Below are positions 8,882-16,925 of a stretch of 64,000 nt of DNA, piece after piece (the first letter of the stretch is position 1; every line of letters starts with the position of its first letter). The DNA comes from Gammaproteobacteria bacterium (lineage in GTDB: Bacteria > Pseudomonadota > Gammaproteobacteria > Steroidobacterales > Woeseiaceae). The stretch is from positions 1 through 64,000 of the forward strand of contig JAOTZC010000008.1 in NCBI GenBank assembly GCA_029861535.1, given 5' to 3'. The position numbers and the translations under genes are program-made. The notes beneath the pieces are model-generated. The model ran no database searches. It was given only the letters and a program-made list of their open reading frames with translations, and had not been told where the DNA came from.

Positions 8882-9136
8882 CTATCCGTGTTTGTACTGC
8901 ATCCTTTTTCCAAAGCTCCGCATAAAGTTGACCATCATCAGCATGACAAAGCCCGTTACGATAAGCGCTATCGCCACTAGCCATGCCAGAATTTGCGGAA
9001 AAATAATGATGGCTATACCCAAAGCTATGAAGACAGCTCCGGGAATAACGATCCACAGTCCGGCGCTAGGTTTCTCCATCATCCCTTGGCACGTCTTCGC
9101 CATCGGGCACATTCGTAATGGTGCTGTTTCTGTCAT
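8882..9136 (-). CDS. Small two-helix membrane protein
   Basis: An 84-residue protein I cannot assign to a named family. The cytoplasm-facing start contains a short cysteine/methionine patch (MCPMAKTCQGMM), perhaps able to bind metal. It is followed by two transmembrane helices (about 27-47 and 50-71: LWIVIPGAVFIALGIAIIIF and LAWLVAIALIVTGFVMLMM) and a basic tail. GGAG lies before the ATG at 9136. It sits 53 bases downstream of the OsmC-type gene on the same strand, so the two may be co-transcribed. Confidence 0.7.
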   Translation of the reverse strand: MTETAPLRMCPMAKTCQGMMEKPSAGLWIVIPGAVFIALGIAIIIFPQILAWLVAIALIVTGFVMLMMVNFMRSFGKRMQYKHG

Positions 9137-9189
9137 AGTTTTCTCCGTTAACGTCGTCGCTGGCTATTTTCTGACTCCTGGCAAGCGAA

Positions 9190-9606
9190 TCAGGCCGCCT
9201 TAGCTGCGACGTAGTTGTACGTCGCGGTTACTGTCGTTTCATCTCCTAAGCTCGCGTTGATCGGGCAAAGACCGGCTGCTCTCTCCATTTTCTGGCGATC
9301 TGTCACCGAAAAGTCTCGCGGAACGTTGATTGCCAGCGTAATGGTATCCACGTGCGGGATCGGTTTATCGGTCTCCGTTACGTCGATGTCGACGACGGTA
9401 CCTTTGAGATCCAGATGATCTCGTTGTGCCACCGCACCCATCGACAACAGCATGCACCCTGCAACACTTATGCCAAGTAAATTCCCTGGTGAAAATTCAT
9501 CGCCTTTGGCGGTCATCGGGCAATCAATGGCCAGACTATTGTGATGCGGTTCTCTTAGTGCGGTGGCGTGCTGATCGCCGTCGTAAGTAAGTTTCAGAGT
9601 TTTCAT
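9190..9606 (-). CDS. OsmC/Ohr-family peroxiredoxin-like protein
   Basis: A 138-residue OsmC-family protein that would reduce organic hydroperoxides with a reactive cysteine pair. The start is the ATG at 9606, preceded by a strong AAGGAGG. The two family cysteines are present: Cys51 in GISVAGCMLLSM (peroxidatic) and Cys114 in GLCPINASL (resolving). The length is right for the YhfA/OsmC branch. The upstream 30 codons of the longer open frame are not part of the fold. The neighbours on the same strand are small membrane proteins; there is no MarR-type OhrR regulator beside it. Confidence 0.9.
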   Translation of the reverse strand: MKTLKLTYDGDQHATALREPHHNSLAIDCPMTAKGDEFSPGNLLGISVAGCMLLSMGAVAQRDHLDLKGTVVDIDVTETDKPIPHVDTITLAINVPRDFSVTDRQKMERAAGLCPINASLGDETTVTATYNYVAAKAA

Positions 9607-9717
9607 GACGATCCTCCTTTGCGCGGACACAGCCACACAAAATACGCAGCCGGAAACTCCGCACCTATATGTATGCGCCTGATTCTCAAACCGCACAATT
9701 CGGACTTACCCGTAGAG

Positions 9718-9951
9718 TCAAGCCGCTTTCTTTTCCAGGATATAGCTGAGGATTAGTAGCGTCGCCGGCCAGTTTCCGACGTAGGTGCCCCACCGTTCCC
9801 GATGCGCCTCTTCCATAACGGACCGCAAATTTGGGTCTGAAATCCCGGACATGACCTCCCTCCCAATCTCAGGCGCATAGAACCACGCTAACCAAGAGAT
9901 TGGTATGGATACGATGCCGAACCAGAACAACAGATTCGATAAATTCTTCAT
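9718..9951 (-). CDS. Small membrane protein, unknown function
   Basis: A 77-residue protein, not recognised. It has an N-terminal transmembrane helix (LLFWFGIVSIPISWLAWFY), a polar middle (RSVMEEAHRERWGTYVG) and a second hydrophobic helix (WPATLLILSYIL), ending in lysines. GAGGAG before the ATG at 9951 supports translation. It lies upstream of the OsmC-type gene on the same strand with a 111-base gap. Confidence 0.65.
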   Translation of the reverse strand: MKNLSNLLFWFGIVSIPISWLAWFYAPEIGREVMSGISDPNLRSVMEEAHRERWGTYVGNWPATLLILSYILEKKAA

Positions 9952-10229
9952 GTCTTAACTCCTCTTCGTTGCCGCTGAGTCGCTGACCTTCGCCACATTT
10001 GCGCAGTCATCACGAAAAATAAGTCTGTCCCCGACGGGCAAAGTCGTCAATTCGCGGAACACCTTATTGCTCTAGGAAGCTATACAGGGCGATCTGGGTC
10101 AAATGCAGGCCTCAAATCAATCTGTTTTTCCGGTAACTCGGCGGTTGCTCGCCGATTGCACTAAACTCATCACCGACATCCTCTAGCCGTTCGATATTGC
10201 AGGGCGTTCGTCAACTAAAAGGAAACGCT

Positions 10230-11924
10230 ATGAATCCGTACAAACGCGTCGGCCCGCTGACGTTGGTCATTCTCGTTTGCTGTTCTCTCGCTGCGTGCAC
10301 GTCACCAACTTCATACGACGTCATCCTTCGCGGCGGCACGATTTACGATGGCAGTGGTGATAAGCCCTATGTCGGCGATGTGGCAATCGACGATGACATG
10401 ATTGCGGCGATTGGCAACATCGGCAAAGCAACGGCGCCGATCGAGCTCGACGTAAAAGGCCGCGCAGTGGCGCCCGGCTTTGTCAACATGATGTCGTGGG
10501 CCAATGAATCACTCATTGAAGACGGTCGATCGCAGAGCGATATACGCCAGGGCATTACGTTGGAAGTCATGGGTGAGGGAGAATCGATGGGGCCCCTCAA
10601 CGATTCGATGAAAAAGGAGATGCTCGAGCTGCAAGCCGATATTAGCTACGACATCGAGTGGACAACACTTGCAGAGTATCTAGAGTACCTCGAGCGACGT
10701 GGCATCAGCCCAAATGTGGCGTCGTTTATAGGCGCTGCCACACCACGTTGGTACGTGATTGGGCATGAAGACCGTCCGCCGACGCAAGACGAACTCGAAC
10801 AAATGCGGGCCTTGGTTCGCCAGGCGATGGAAGACGGCGCTTTGGGCGTCGCGTCATCGTTGATTTACCCACCCGGAAGCTTTGCAAATACTGATGAATT
10901 AATTGCGCTGTCGGAAGTAGCCGCCGAATACGACGGAATTTATATTTCCCACATGCGCGATGAGGGCGCCAACATGTTGGAAGCCGTCGAGGAACTCCTG
11001 ACCATTGCTCGCGAGGCGAACATCAGAGCGGAGATCTATCATTTCAAATCGTCCGGTCAATCCAACTGGCCATTGTTTGACGAAGCCGTAGCTATGGTCG
11101 AACGAGCCAGGGCCGATGGGCTACAAATCACGGCTGACGTCTACACGTATCCAGCCGGTGCCACCGGCCTCAACGCGGCAATTCCACCGTGGGTACAGGA
11201 AGGTGGTTTTGACGCTTCGGTGAAACGTATGAAGGACCCGGCCCTTCGTGAACGAATCGCAGGTGAAATGCTCCAGGAGTCGAACGAGTGGGAGAACATG
11301 TATATGGGCGCAGGCACGCCCGAAAACATCCTGTTGATCGGGTTCAAGTCAGACGAACTGAAGCCATTGACCGGCAAGACGCTCGCCGATGTCGCAAAGA
11401 TGCGCGGCACGGATCCACGATATACGGCCATGGATTTGATCATTGAAGACGGTAGTCGTGTTGGAACCGTGTATTTCACGCAGTCCGAGGATGTGGTCCG
11501 CAAAGCGACTGCCCTGCCGTGGGTGAGCTTTAACACTGACGAGGCTTCGATGGCACCAGAGGGGGTGTTTCTGAAGAGCAGCGCGCACCCGCGTGCCTAT
11601 GGCAGTTTTGCCCGTGTGCTGGGCAAGTATGTGCGCGACGAGCAACTAATCCCGATGGAAGAGGCAATTCGTAAATTGGCGGCACTGCCAAGTTTAAATC
11701 TCAAGATCGACCGTCGAGGTCAATTAAAGGCGGGCTTCTTTGCTGACGTGGTCGTCTTTGATCCGGAAACAATTCAGGATCACGCTACGTTCGTAAAACC
11801 GCACCAGTACACAACCGGAATGCTGCATGTATTTGTCAACGGTGAGCAGGTGCTAAAGGATGGCGAGCATACCGGCGCCACTCCGGGCCGAGTCGTGCGT
11901 GGACCAGGCTGGACCGGCAATTAA
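10230..11924 (+). CDS. Lipoprotein amidohydrolase of the N-acyl-D-amino-acid deacylase family
   Basis: A 564-residue amidohydrolase-superfamily enzyme of the D-aminoacylase/dihydroorotase type. The start is the ATG at 10230 with aaagga upstream. The signal peptide ends in SLAAC, so the protein is lipidated at Cys23. The composite beta-sandwich/TIM barrel is clear: YDVILRGGTIYDGSG at the start, later barrel strands with ISHMRDEG and IYHFKSSGQ (two histidine ligands), FNTDEAS (catalytic-type Asp) and SSAHPRAYG, and the closing sandwich FADVVVFDPETI. The first strand usually reads PGFIDxHxH; here it is APGFVNMMSWANES, so the HxH metal pair is absent. Related exported amidohydrolases share this change as far as I recall, so it may mark a subgroup rather than a dead enzyme. 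The substrate is unknown. Confidence 0.85.
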   Translation: MNPYKRVGPLTLVILVCCSLAACTSPTSYDVILRGGTIYDGSGDKPYVGDVAIDDDMIAAIGNIGKATAPIELDVKGRAVAPGFVNMMSWANESLIEDGRSQSDIRQGITLEVMGEGESMGPLNDSMKKEMLELQADISYDIEWTTLAEYLEYLERRGISPNVASFIGAATPRWYVIGHEDRPPTQDELEQMRALVRQAMEDGALGVASSLIYPPGSFANTDELIALSEVAAEYDGIYISHMRDEGANMLEAVEELLTIAREANIRAEIYHFKSSGQSNWPLFDEAVAMVERARADGLQITADVYTYPAGATGLNAAIPPWVQEGGFDASVKRMKDPALRERIAGEMLQESNEWENMYMGAGTPENILLIGFKSDELKPLTGKTLADVAKMRGTDPRYTAMDLIIEDGSRVGTVYFTQSEDVVRKATALPWVSFNTDEASMAPEGVFLKSSAHPRAYGSFARVLGKYVRDEQLIPMEEAIRKLAALPSLNLKIDRRGQLKAGFFADVVVFDPETIQDHATFVKPHQYTTGMLHVFVNGEQVLKDGEHTGATPGRVVRGPGWTGN

Positions 11925-11930
11925 CACGAT

Positions 11931-12173
11931 TCACGTCTTCAACGCCGCATCACTGAGCGGTTCAAACGCTTGCGGCGAGAACACTGCATCTAACGACAAA
12001 CCGAATTTACCTGCCAGTCTGAATGCCACCGCTAAACTAGGATTATATTGGCGCCGTTCGATGTAGCCGATCGTCTGCGGGTGCACGTCGACCGCGTCAG
12101 CGGGTACCTTGTGCGACAAACGTCGCGAATTAAGTGATTCTCTGTACGAACAACAACGGACGCGGATAAGCAA
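11931..12173 (-). CDS. XRE-family helix-turn-helix regulator (start uncertain)
   Basis: A small DNA-binding protein of the Cro/CI-type family seen in YozG-like regulators. The HTH is recognisable from RRLSHKVPADAVDVHPQTIGYIERRQ, with the family's YNPSLAVAFRLAGKFGLSLDAVF following. The frame stays open to an ATG at 12302, but the first 43 codons of that version have no domain content and overlap the neighbouring gene. A TTG at 12171-12173 gives an 81-residue protein of usual family length and is used here. The first helix (RESLNSRRLSHKVPADA) is less regular than normal, so a decayed or re-started gene cannot be excluded. It sits divergent to the STAS-like gene and could regulate it. Confidence 0.6.
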   Translation of the reverse strand: MLIRVRCCSYRESLNSRRLSHKVPADAVDVHPQTIGYIERRQYNPSLAVAFRLAGKFGLSLDAVFSPQAFEPLSDAALKT

Positions 12174-12291
12174 AATTACGGATTTTCCAGGATCAAATGA
12201 GCGGCCGACAATTGTGACCAATGGTGACAATTCGCCGAGTGCTGCGTTTACGGACGTACTCTTATGCTGTCCTTGATGGGGAGTCGGTTCG

Positions 12292-12672
12292 ATGACCATC
12301 ACTGTGCTATCTCAAACCAAAGACCACTATGTGGAGCTGACCGGTAGCGGCAAGTTCAGCATGTCAGCAGCGGTGGATCTTCTAAGACACTCTCTAGAAT
12401 TTGCGATCGAAAATGATCGTGCCGCCGCATTGATCGATGTGACGAATGTAAACGGTAATCCTGACCAACTGGAACGATTCGAACTCGGTATATTCATTCC
12501 CGAAGAGCAGTTGAGGCGGGATAAGGAGGTGGCGCTTGCTATTGTCGGCAAGCAACCGCTGATTGACCCCAATCGATTCATGGAGATGGTCGCCGTCAAC
12601 CGCTGCGCCGTTTTGAAAGTATTCGAAGACATGGATGAGGCCATCAGATGGCTGGAGTACACCACCGCTTAG
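12292..12672 (+). CDS. STAS/SpoIIAA-like domain protein
   Basis: A 126-residue cytoplasmic protein whose pattern, alternating strands and helices with a central ALIDVTNVNG and a final FEDMDEAIRWLE, matches the bacterial STAS/SEC14-like (SpoIIAA-like) family. Such proteins are thought to bind a ligand or partner; a specific role is not known. No catalytic motif is visible. It ends five bases before the stop of the convergent Mpo1-like gene, and it starts inside the longest possible version of the divergent XRE frame. Confidence 0.65.
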   Translation: MTITVLSQTKDHYVELTGSGKFSMSAAVDLLRHSLEFAIENDRAAALIDVTNVNGNPDQLERFELGIFIPEEQLRRDKEVALAIVGKQPLIDPNRFMEMVAVNRCAVLKVFEDMDEAIRWLEYTTA

Positions 12673-12677
12673 ATCAC

Positions 12678-13205
12678 CTAGGTTTCCTCAGCGTGCCGGC
12701 GTAGCGCCAATTCGTCCTGCACAGCATTAAACAAATCTTCGCGCAAGCCCAGCAGCTTGAAAATCTCGACGACCGTGAAAAACGGCGCGGCAATATTTGC
12801 CTGAATCGGGTGCCTAAGCAGAACCGGCATCGATTTCTCGACCGCATGGCCGACAAATTGCGCGGCATAGCCACCAAAAAAACACAAGGCGGCGATGGTC
12901 GCGGCGGTCGCGAACGGCATGACAGCGACCCAGCCGGCCACAATCGTCAAGCCAATCGCGGCCAACAAGAACACGAGAGCAAACACTCCGTCGAGCGACA
13001 GATAAAACAAGAACAGACTGGCCACCGTAACGTGCGCCAGCGTGACTGAAACCGAGCCTATTTCGACCGATGCCCACGAGAACGCAATCAGCACGCCGAG
13101 CATGATTGTCGGAATGCCGATCATATGAACCAATATATTGAACGGATGCTGATGCGCCGAAACATATCCAATCAGCATATCCATCAGTTTGTTGTCGGTC
13201 TTCAT
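12678..13205 (-). CDS. Mpo1/YGL010w-like (DUF962) membrane protein
   Basis: A 175-residue multi-pass membrane protein of the family that in yeast includes Mpo1, an Fe(II)-dependent dioxygenase shortening 2-hydroxy fatty acids. The start is the ATG at 13205 (MKTDNKLMDMLIGYVSAHQHP). The family signatures are present: SAHQHPFNILVHMIGIP and, near the end, AAQFVGHAVEKSMPVLLRHP, whose histidines would bind the metal. Four hydrophobic helices lie between them. The bacterial substrate has not been established, so the oxygenase role is inferred from the family. It is divergent from the NnrU gene. Confidence 0.8.
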   Translation of the reverse strand: MKTDNKLMDMLIGYVSAHQHPFNILVHMIGIPTIMLGVLIAFSWASVEIGSVSVTLAHVTVASLFLFYLSLDGVFALVFLLAAIGLTIVAGWVAVMPFATAATIAALCFFGGYAAQFVGHAVEKSMPVLLRHPIQANIAAPFFTVVEIFKLLGLREDLFNAVQDELALRRHAEET

Positions 13206-13251
13206 TGCCTGAAGCAGTATACTCAACGATTCCTTGCGACGGGAGATCACG

Positions 13252-13821
13252 GTGACAATCTTAATCATTGGCGTCCTAGTCTGGAGCTTCACGCATCTAT
13301 TCCCGTCAATAATGCCGAATTTCCGCACGCGACTCATCGACAAGCTCGGTAACGGCCCCTATCGCGGCTTGTTCGCTCTGGACATCCTCGTCGCTATGGT
13401 GTTGATGGTCGTCGGCTGGCGATCTGCCAACGTTCAGCTCGTTTACGTGCCACCGCTCTATGGCAGCCCGATCGTAACCGCGTTGATGTTCGCATCGTTC
13501 ATTCTATTTGCGGCCGCGAGCGCCCCCGGCAACATCAAACGCTTCCTACGCCATCCGATGTTAACCGGCGCTATCGTCTGGAGCGTCGCTCACCTGCTCG
13601 CAAACGGTGATAACCGTTCCGTCGTACTCTTCGGTGGCATCGGTCTCTGGGCATTGATTGAGATCATATTGATCAGCCGCCGCGATGGCGAGTGGGCGAA
13701 GCCAGCCGCAGTATCGCCGTCCAAAGATGCGATGACGGTCGTCGGTAGTGCTGTGATATTCGGCATCGTTGTGTATTTACACAAATTCCTGTTTGGCGTT
13801 TCTGCACTTCCTGGCATGTAA
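13252..13821 (+). CDS. NnrU-family membrane protein
   Basis: A 189-residue inner-membrane protein of the NnrU family, first linked to nitrite/nitric oxide metabolism in denitrifiers but now found widely; NnrU and the isomerase-like NnuR group resemble each other. The GTG at 13252 is chosen because GGGAG lies at good distance and it gives the family's usual opening (MTILIIGVLVWSFTHLFPS); an upstream TTG at 13234 is less likely. Features are five to six hydrophobic helices and the conserved RHPMLTGAIVWSVAHLLANGD. No denitrification gene is nearby, so the original role is not supported by context. Confidence 0.85.
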   Translation: MTILIIGVLVWSFTHLFPSIMPNFRTRLIDKLGNGPYRGLFALDILVAMVLMVVGWRSANVQLVYVPPLYGSPIVTALMFASFILFAAASAPGNIKRFLRHPMLTGAIVWSVAHLLANGDNRSVVLFGGIGLWALIEIILISRRDGEWAKPAAVSPSKDAMTVVGSAVIFGIVVYLHKFLFGVSALPGM

Positions 13822-13834
13822 GGGATCCTTAGTC

Positions 13835-14332
13835 ATGACTCATACGAACTGGCGAGAAATTGCAGAGGTTGTCGGTATCGTTAGTATCGTTGCCTCGTTA
13901 TTGCTACTTGCGATGGAACTTCGACAGTCCAACCGCATTGCAAGAGCTGAGGTCGAGCTTGAACTTGCGGCTACCTATCGCGACATTCATGCTGCCCGCT
14001 ATACGGATGCGGACTTCGCGCAACTTTTCCCAAAAATTGAGGCGCCGCAGGCACATTTGATTACCGCTACGGACAATTCACGCATGCAGGCGCTCGCGTG
14101 GAATCTCGCCAATGTTTACTGGTCCGCGCAGATCGCATTCGATAAGGGCCTGCTCGACCAAGCGGCGCTCGCGCGCTACCAACACGACGTCGACATTACA
14201 TTGCAACGCTGGCCGGGCCTGCAGCAGCACTTCGTTGATTTTTACGAGTCTTCGCCACACCTAGAAGGCGCCAGGGTCTTCGAGCCCATCGCCGCCCTCG
14301 CCCGCAAATCTCGGGAAAATCAACCACAATAA
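13835..14332 (+). CDS. Single-span membrane protein, unknown function
   Basis: A 165-residue protein with one transmembrane helix near the N-terminus (EVVGIVSIVASLLLLAMEL), then a long helical soluble part starting RQSNRIARAEVELELAATYRDI. Short one-helix proteins with this ELRQSN start are frequent in marine proteobacteria, but I know no function for them. The ATG at 13835 fits the helix; the longer frame would begin inside the NnrU gene. The 13-base gap after the NnrU gene suggests co-transcription. Confidence 0.7.
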   Translation: MTHTNWREIAEVVGIVSIVASLLLLAMELRQSNRIARAEVELELAATYRDIHAARYTDADFAQLFPKIEAPQAHLITATDNSRMQALAWNLANVYWSAQIAFDKGLLDQAALARYQHDVDITLQRWPGLQQHFVDFYESSPHLEGARVFEPIAALARKSRENQPQ

Positions 14333-14483
14333 CGCTCTTAATGGCACGGAAACGCTGTTCATCAGCGGATAATCAGAAAGCATCGACAAACACTTACGTC
14401 ATGATCAGTACCTTGTAGGCGCATCCAAGCAGACTTGATTCCGTCGCTGGCGACAATCGCCAGCAAAAAAACGGAGTCAGGTC

Positions 14484-15983
14484 GTGAATACACTAACGCG
14501 AACCACCTCTCTGGCATTAATCTCTGCGCTCTCCGCCACCATCTTCGGTTGCTCATCCACAGCCACGATTGAGACGGAATCCGATTATCAGATCGACGTT
14601 ACTCACACCGGTCCTGACGAATCCTACCTCGTGACCCGCCGAATCGCGGGTGTCTCACAGGCAGCGCTGCTTTATACCCGTTCGGTGCATGTCGAACCGG
14701 TCGTTCGCCCATTTTCGTATCTATCGTCGGGCTATTCGCTTGTGCTCAAGTCGGTCGGCGGCGCGTTGCGACGCCGGGCGATCAATACGCTGCAAATGCC
14801 CGCCCTGACTGGCGATATTCCCGCGATCACATACGCTGAGGAGATGAATATCGAGGAATGGGAGCGCAAGCTCGACCGCATCACCGGCACAAAGCAGGAT
14901 CGCGGCACGATCGAGTTCCTGGTCGACGGCGAGCAATATTTCGATCGCCTCGAAAATGCCATTCTGAGCGCGGCCGAGTCTATCGATATGCGGACCTATA
15001 TTTTTGACAACGACGACTACGCGGTTGCGGTCGCCGATAGCCTCAAATCCCGCGCCAACGACAATGTACGCGTTCGAATCATGATCGATACCCTCGGCAA
15101 CATGCAGGCAATGCAGGTCGACTCAGAATCAATGCCAGAATCGCATCGCGCACCGCTGTCGATGGCGATGTATTTGCAGCTCGACTCCAAAGTAAAAGTA
15201 CGCACGTGGGCCAACGCATGGTTCGCCGGCGATCATGTGAAAACAACAATTTTCGATGGCGAAGTCGCCTTTGTCGGCGGCATGAATATCGGCCGCGAAT
15301 ACCGCTACGAATGGCATGATCTGATGATGGAAGTTCGTGGACCGATCGTGAATCAGTTGCAGTTTGAATCAGACAAGGCTTGGGCGCGCGCGAGCCCCTT
15401 CGGTGATGTCGCCAATCTGTTCGCGTTCCTAAAGGGTAAGCCAAACAAAGCAGGCAACGACGGCTACCCAATTCGTGTGCTGCGGACCAAGAACTTCGAT
15501 TCAGACATTTATAGAGCACAAATGGCAGCAATCCAAAATGCCCAGAGCTACATCTTGATCGAAAACGCCTATTTTTCCGACGACCGAACCCTATTCGAAC
15601 TCGCCCGCGCCCGTCGCCGCGGTGTCGATGTGCGAGTGATTATGCCGGCGGTGGGGAATCACGGCACGTTACAGGCGAGCAATCGTGTTGCCATCAATCA
15701 GATGCTCGAACACGGCATACGTGTCTATCGCTATCCCGGCATGAGCCATGTCAAGGCGGCCATTTTTGACGGCTGGGCCTGCATGGGTTCGGCCAATTTC
15801 GACAAGATGAGCCTGAAGATAAATAAGGAGTTGAACCTGGCGACTTCAGACGAATCAGCAGTGTCTGCGCTGATGGCCCAGGTATTTATCCCCGACCTGA
15901 TGGCTTCCGAGGAAATTACGTCGCCAGTCAATGTATCGTTGGCCACGAAACTGGCCGAAGTCATCGTCGACGAAATGCTGTAA
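14484..15983 (+). CDS. Lipoprotein phospholipase D/cardiolipin synthase-like protein
   Basis: A 499-residue PLD-superfamily enzyme. The signal peptide ends in IFGC, giving a lipid-anchored protein at Cys23. Two complete HKD motifs are present: His251-Lys253-Asp258 (HVKTTIFDG) and His422-Lys424-Asp429 (HVKAAIFDG), each followed by a glycine-serine/asparagine segment (FVGGMNIG, MGSANFD). This is the two-domain arrangement of cardiolipin synthases and phosphatidyltransferases, but secreted versions like this may instead act as phospholipases. The GTG at 14484 follows ggagtcaggtc. The gene ends before a terminator shared with the convergent DUF2799 gene. Confidence 0.88.
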   Translation: MNTLTRTTSLALISALSATIFGCSSTATIETESDYQIDVTHTGPDESYLVTRRIAGVSQAALLYTRSVHVEPVVRPFSYLSSGYSLVLKSVGGALRRRAINTLQMPALTGDIPAITYAEEMNIEEWERKLDRITGTKQDRGTIEFLVDGEQYFDRLENAILSAAESIDMRTYIFDNDDYAVAVADSLKSRANDNVRVRIMIDTLGNMQAMQVDSESMPESHRAPLSMAMYLQLDSKVKVRTWANAWFAGDHVKTTIFDGEVAFVGGMNIGREYRYEWHDLMMEVRGPIVNQLQFESDKAWARASPFGDVANLFAFLKGKPNKAGNDGYPIRVLRTKNFDSDIYRAQMAAIQNAQSYILIENAYFSDDRTLFELARARRRGVDVRVIMPAVGNHGTLQASNRVAINQMLEHGIRVYRYPGMSHVKAAIFDGWACMGSANFDKMSLKINKELNLATSDESAVSALMAQVFIPDLMASEEITSPVNVSLATKLAEVIVDEML

Positions 15984-15990
15984 CGCGATT

Positions 15991-16023
15991 AAGAAAAGGG
16001 GTCGGCGTGAACATGCCGACCCC
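15991..16023 (-). terminator. Terminator between the PLD and DUF2799 genes
   Basis: Nine-bp perfect stem ggggtcggc (15998-16006) with gccgacccc (16015-16023), 8-base loop. Read on the minus strand the stem is followed by TTTTCTT, so it mainly ends the DUF2799 transcript; the hairpin may also slow readthrough from the plus strand. Confidence 0.85.
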
Positions 16024-16050
16024 AATATTAACTTGTCCCGCAATCGGCGA

Positions 16051-16695
16051 TCAGAATCCGTACGCGGCGACCGTACTTTCGTAATTGGCCAGCTCGTGTT
16101 CGTAATGTGCCCGATCCGAGATCAACACGTCTATTTCCACTTCGAGCTGGCCAATCCGTTCCGACATGTCCTTCAGTTCCGCGAGTAGTAGCACGCGATC
16201 TTCAGTTGTCGTTTCGTCGCTGATCAACAAGGCCTCGTTGGTTCGCATGTCACCATTCAAGCGCTCGAGCTCTCGCTCTTTCGCATGAATGCGTGCATTC
16301 GCGTTATTGACGTTGGCACGCAAGCTGTATAGCTGTTGGCCAACCCGATAGGCATCAAGAAAGTCGTCCTCGAGTGCTGCGTCGCAAACGCCGGCATATT
16401 TACGGCCGTTTAGACCCAGATTGTAGCCCCGACTAGGCTGGCAGAATTCCACCAAGCCTTCATCCCTTCCCGCCTGATAGGCTTGGAAGTCAGCCGCATA
16501 ACCGTGTTTCGCGCACGCCTTGCTGTGCTGCGAAAAGCGGTCCGACGTATAGCCGTTCGAGCCGTCCGTATAGCCAATCGCGGACCAATCCATGAGTTGA
16601 CACTCTTCGCTACTCATCGACGCGCAACCGCTCAGCGCGAGCATGGCCGTCGCCAGAAAAATCATCAAAAACTTGCTATTCGCATTGCTACCCAT
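16051..16695 (-). CDS. DUF2799 lipoprotein
   Basis: A 214-residue lipoprotein with lipobox LSGC (mature start Cys24). The DUF2799 part (about 30-115) is easily seen from the spaced aromatic-glycine-cysteine pattern: DWSAIGYTDGSNG, HSKACAKHGYAADFQAYQAGRDEGL, EFCQPSRGYNLGLNGRKYAGVC. From about 125 to 205 a long coiled coil follows (ELERLNGDMRTNEAL, ERIGQLEVEIDVL). It probably sits in the outer membrane or periplasm; the family function is unknown. The neighbour on the other strand is a NERD protein, and a CRP-like palindrome lies in the shared upstream region. Confidence 0.88.
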   Translation of the reverse strand: MGSNANSKFLMIFLATAMLALSGCASMSSEECQLMDWSAIGYTDGSNGYTSDRFSQHSKACAKHGYAADFQAYQAGRDEGLVEFCQPSRGYNLGLNGRKYAGVCDAALEDDFLDAYRVGQQLYSLRANVNNANARIHAKERELERLNGDMRTNEALLISDETTTEDRVLLLAELKDMSERIGQLEVEIDVLISDRAHYEHELANYESTVAAYGF

Positions 16696-16845
16696 AACAC
16701 ACCTCGTCCCTAGATATTGCCGTCCATGTGCTTAGGCCCTGAAAGCTAACAGTGCGAGCCCCAGAACCGCCGTGATGACAATCACATATACGCGTCTGCA
16801 CCTGAATCGTTGCTGAAATCTGTGGCTCAGCACCGCGATTGAGTC

Positions 16846-16875
16846 GCGCCACTGTGACCTGGGTCACAGTGGCGC
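16846..16875. promoter_or_regulatory. Perfect inverted repeat with CRP-type core TGTGA-N6-TCACA
   Basis: Fourteen-base arms (gcgccactgtgacc at 16846-16859, ggtcacagtggcgc at 16862-16875) with a 2-base spacer form a perfect palindrome. Its centre contains TGTGA (16853-16857), six bases, TCACA (16864-16868), the exact consensus half-sites of CRP/Vfr/Clp-type regulators. It lies 51 bases before the NERD gene start and 151 bases from the start of the divergent DUF2799 gene, so it could control either. It could alternatively act as an RNA hairpin, but there is no T run. Confidence 0.6.
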
Positions 16876-16925
16876 CGGCGGCCGCCGGATACGCTAGCAA
16901 CTGCGGGAAGCGAACAGGGCCGTAA

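Noticed and set aside
14446-14464. Hairpin gctggcga/tcgccagc before the phospholipase gene as a terminator
   Set aside because: It is followed by A residues on the plus strand and has its T run on the wrong side on the minus strand.
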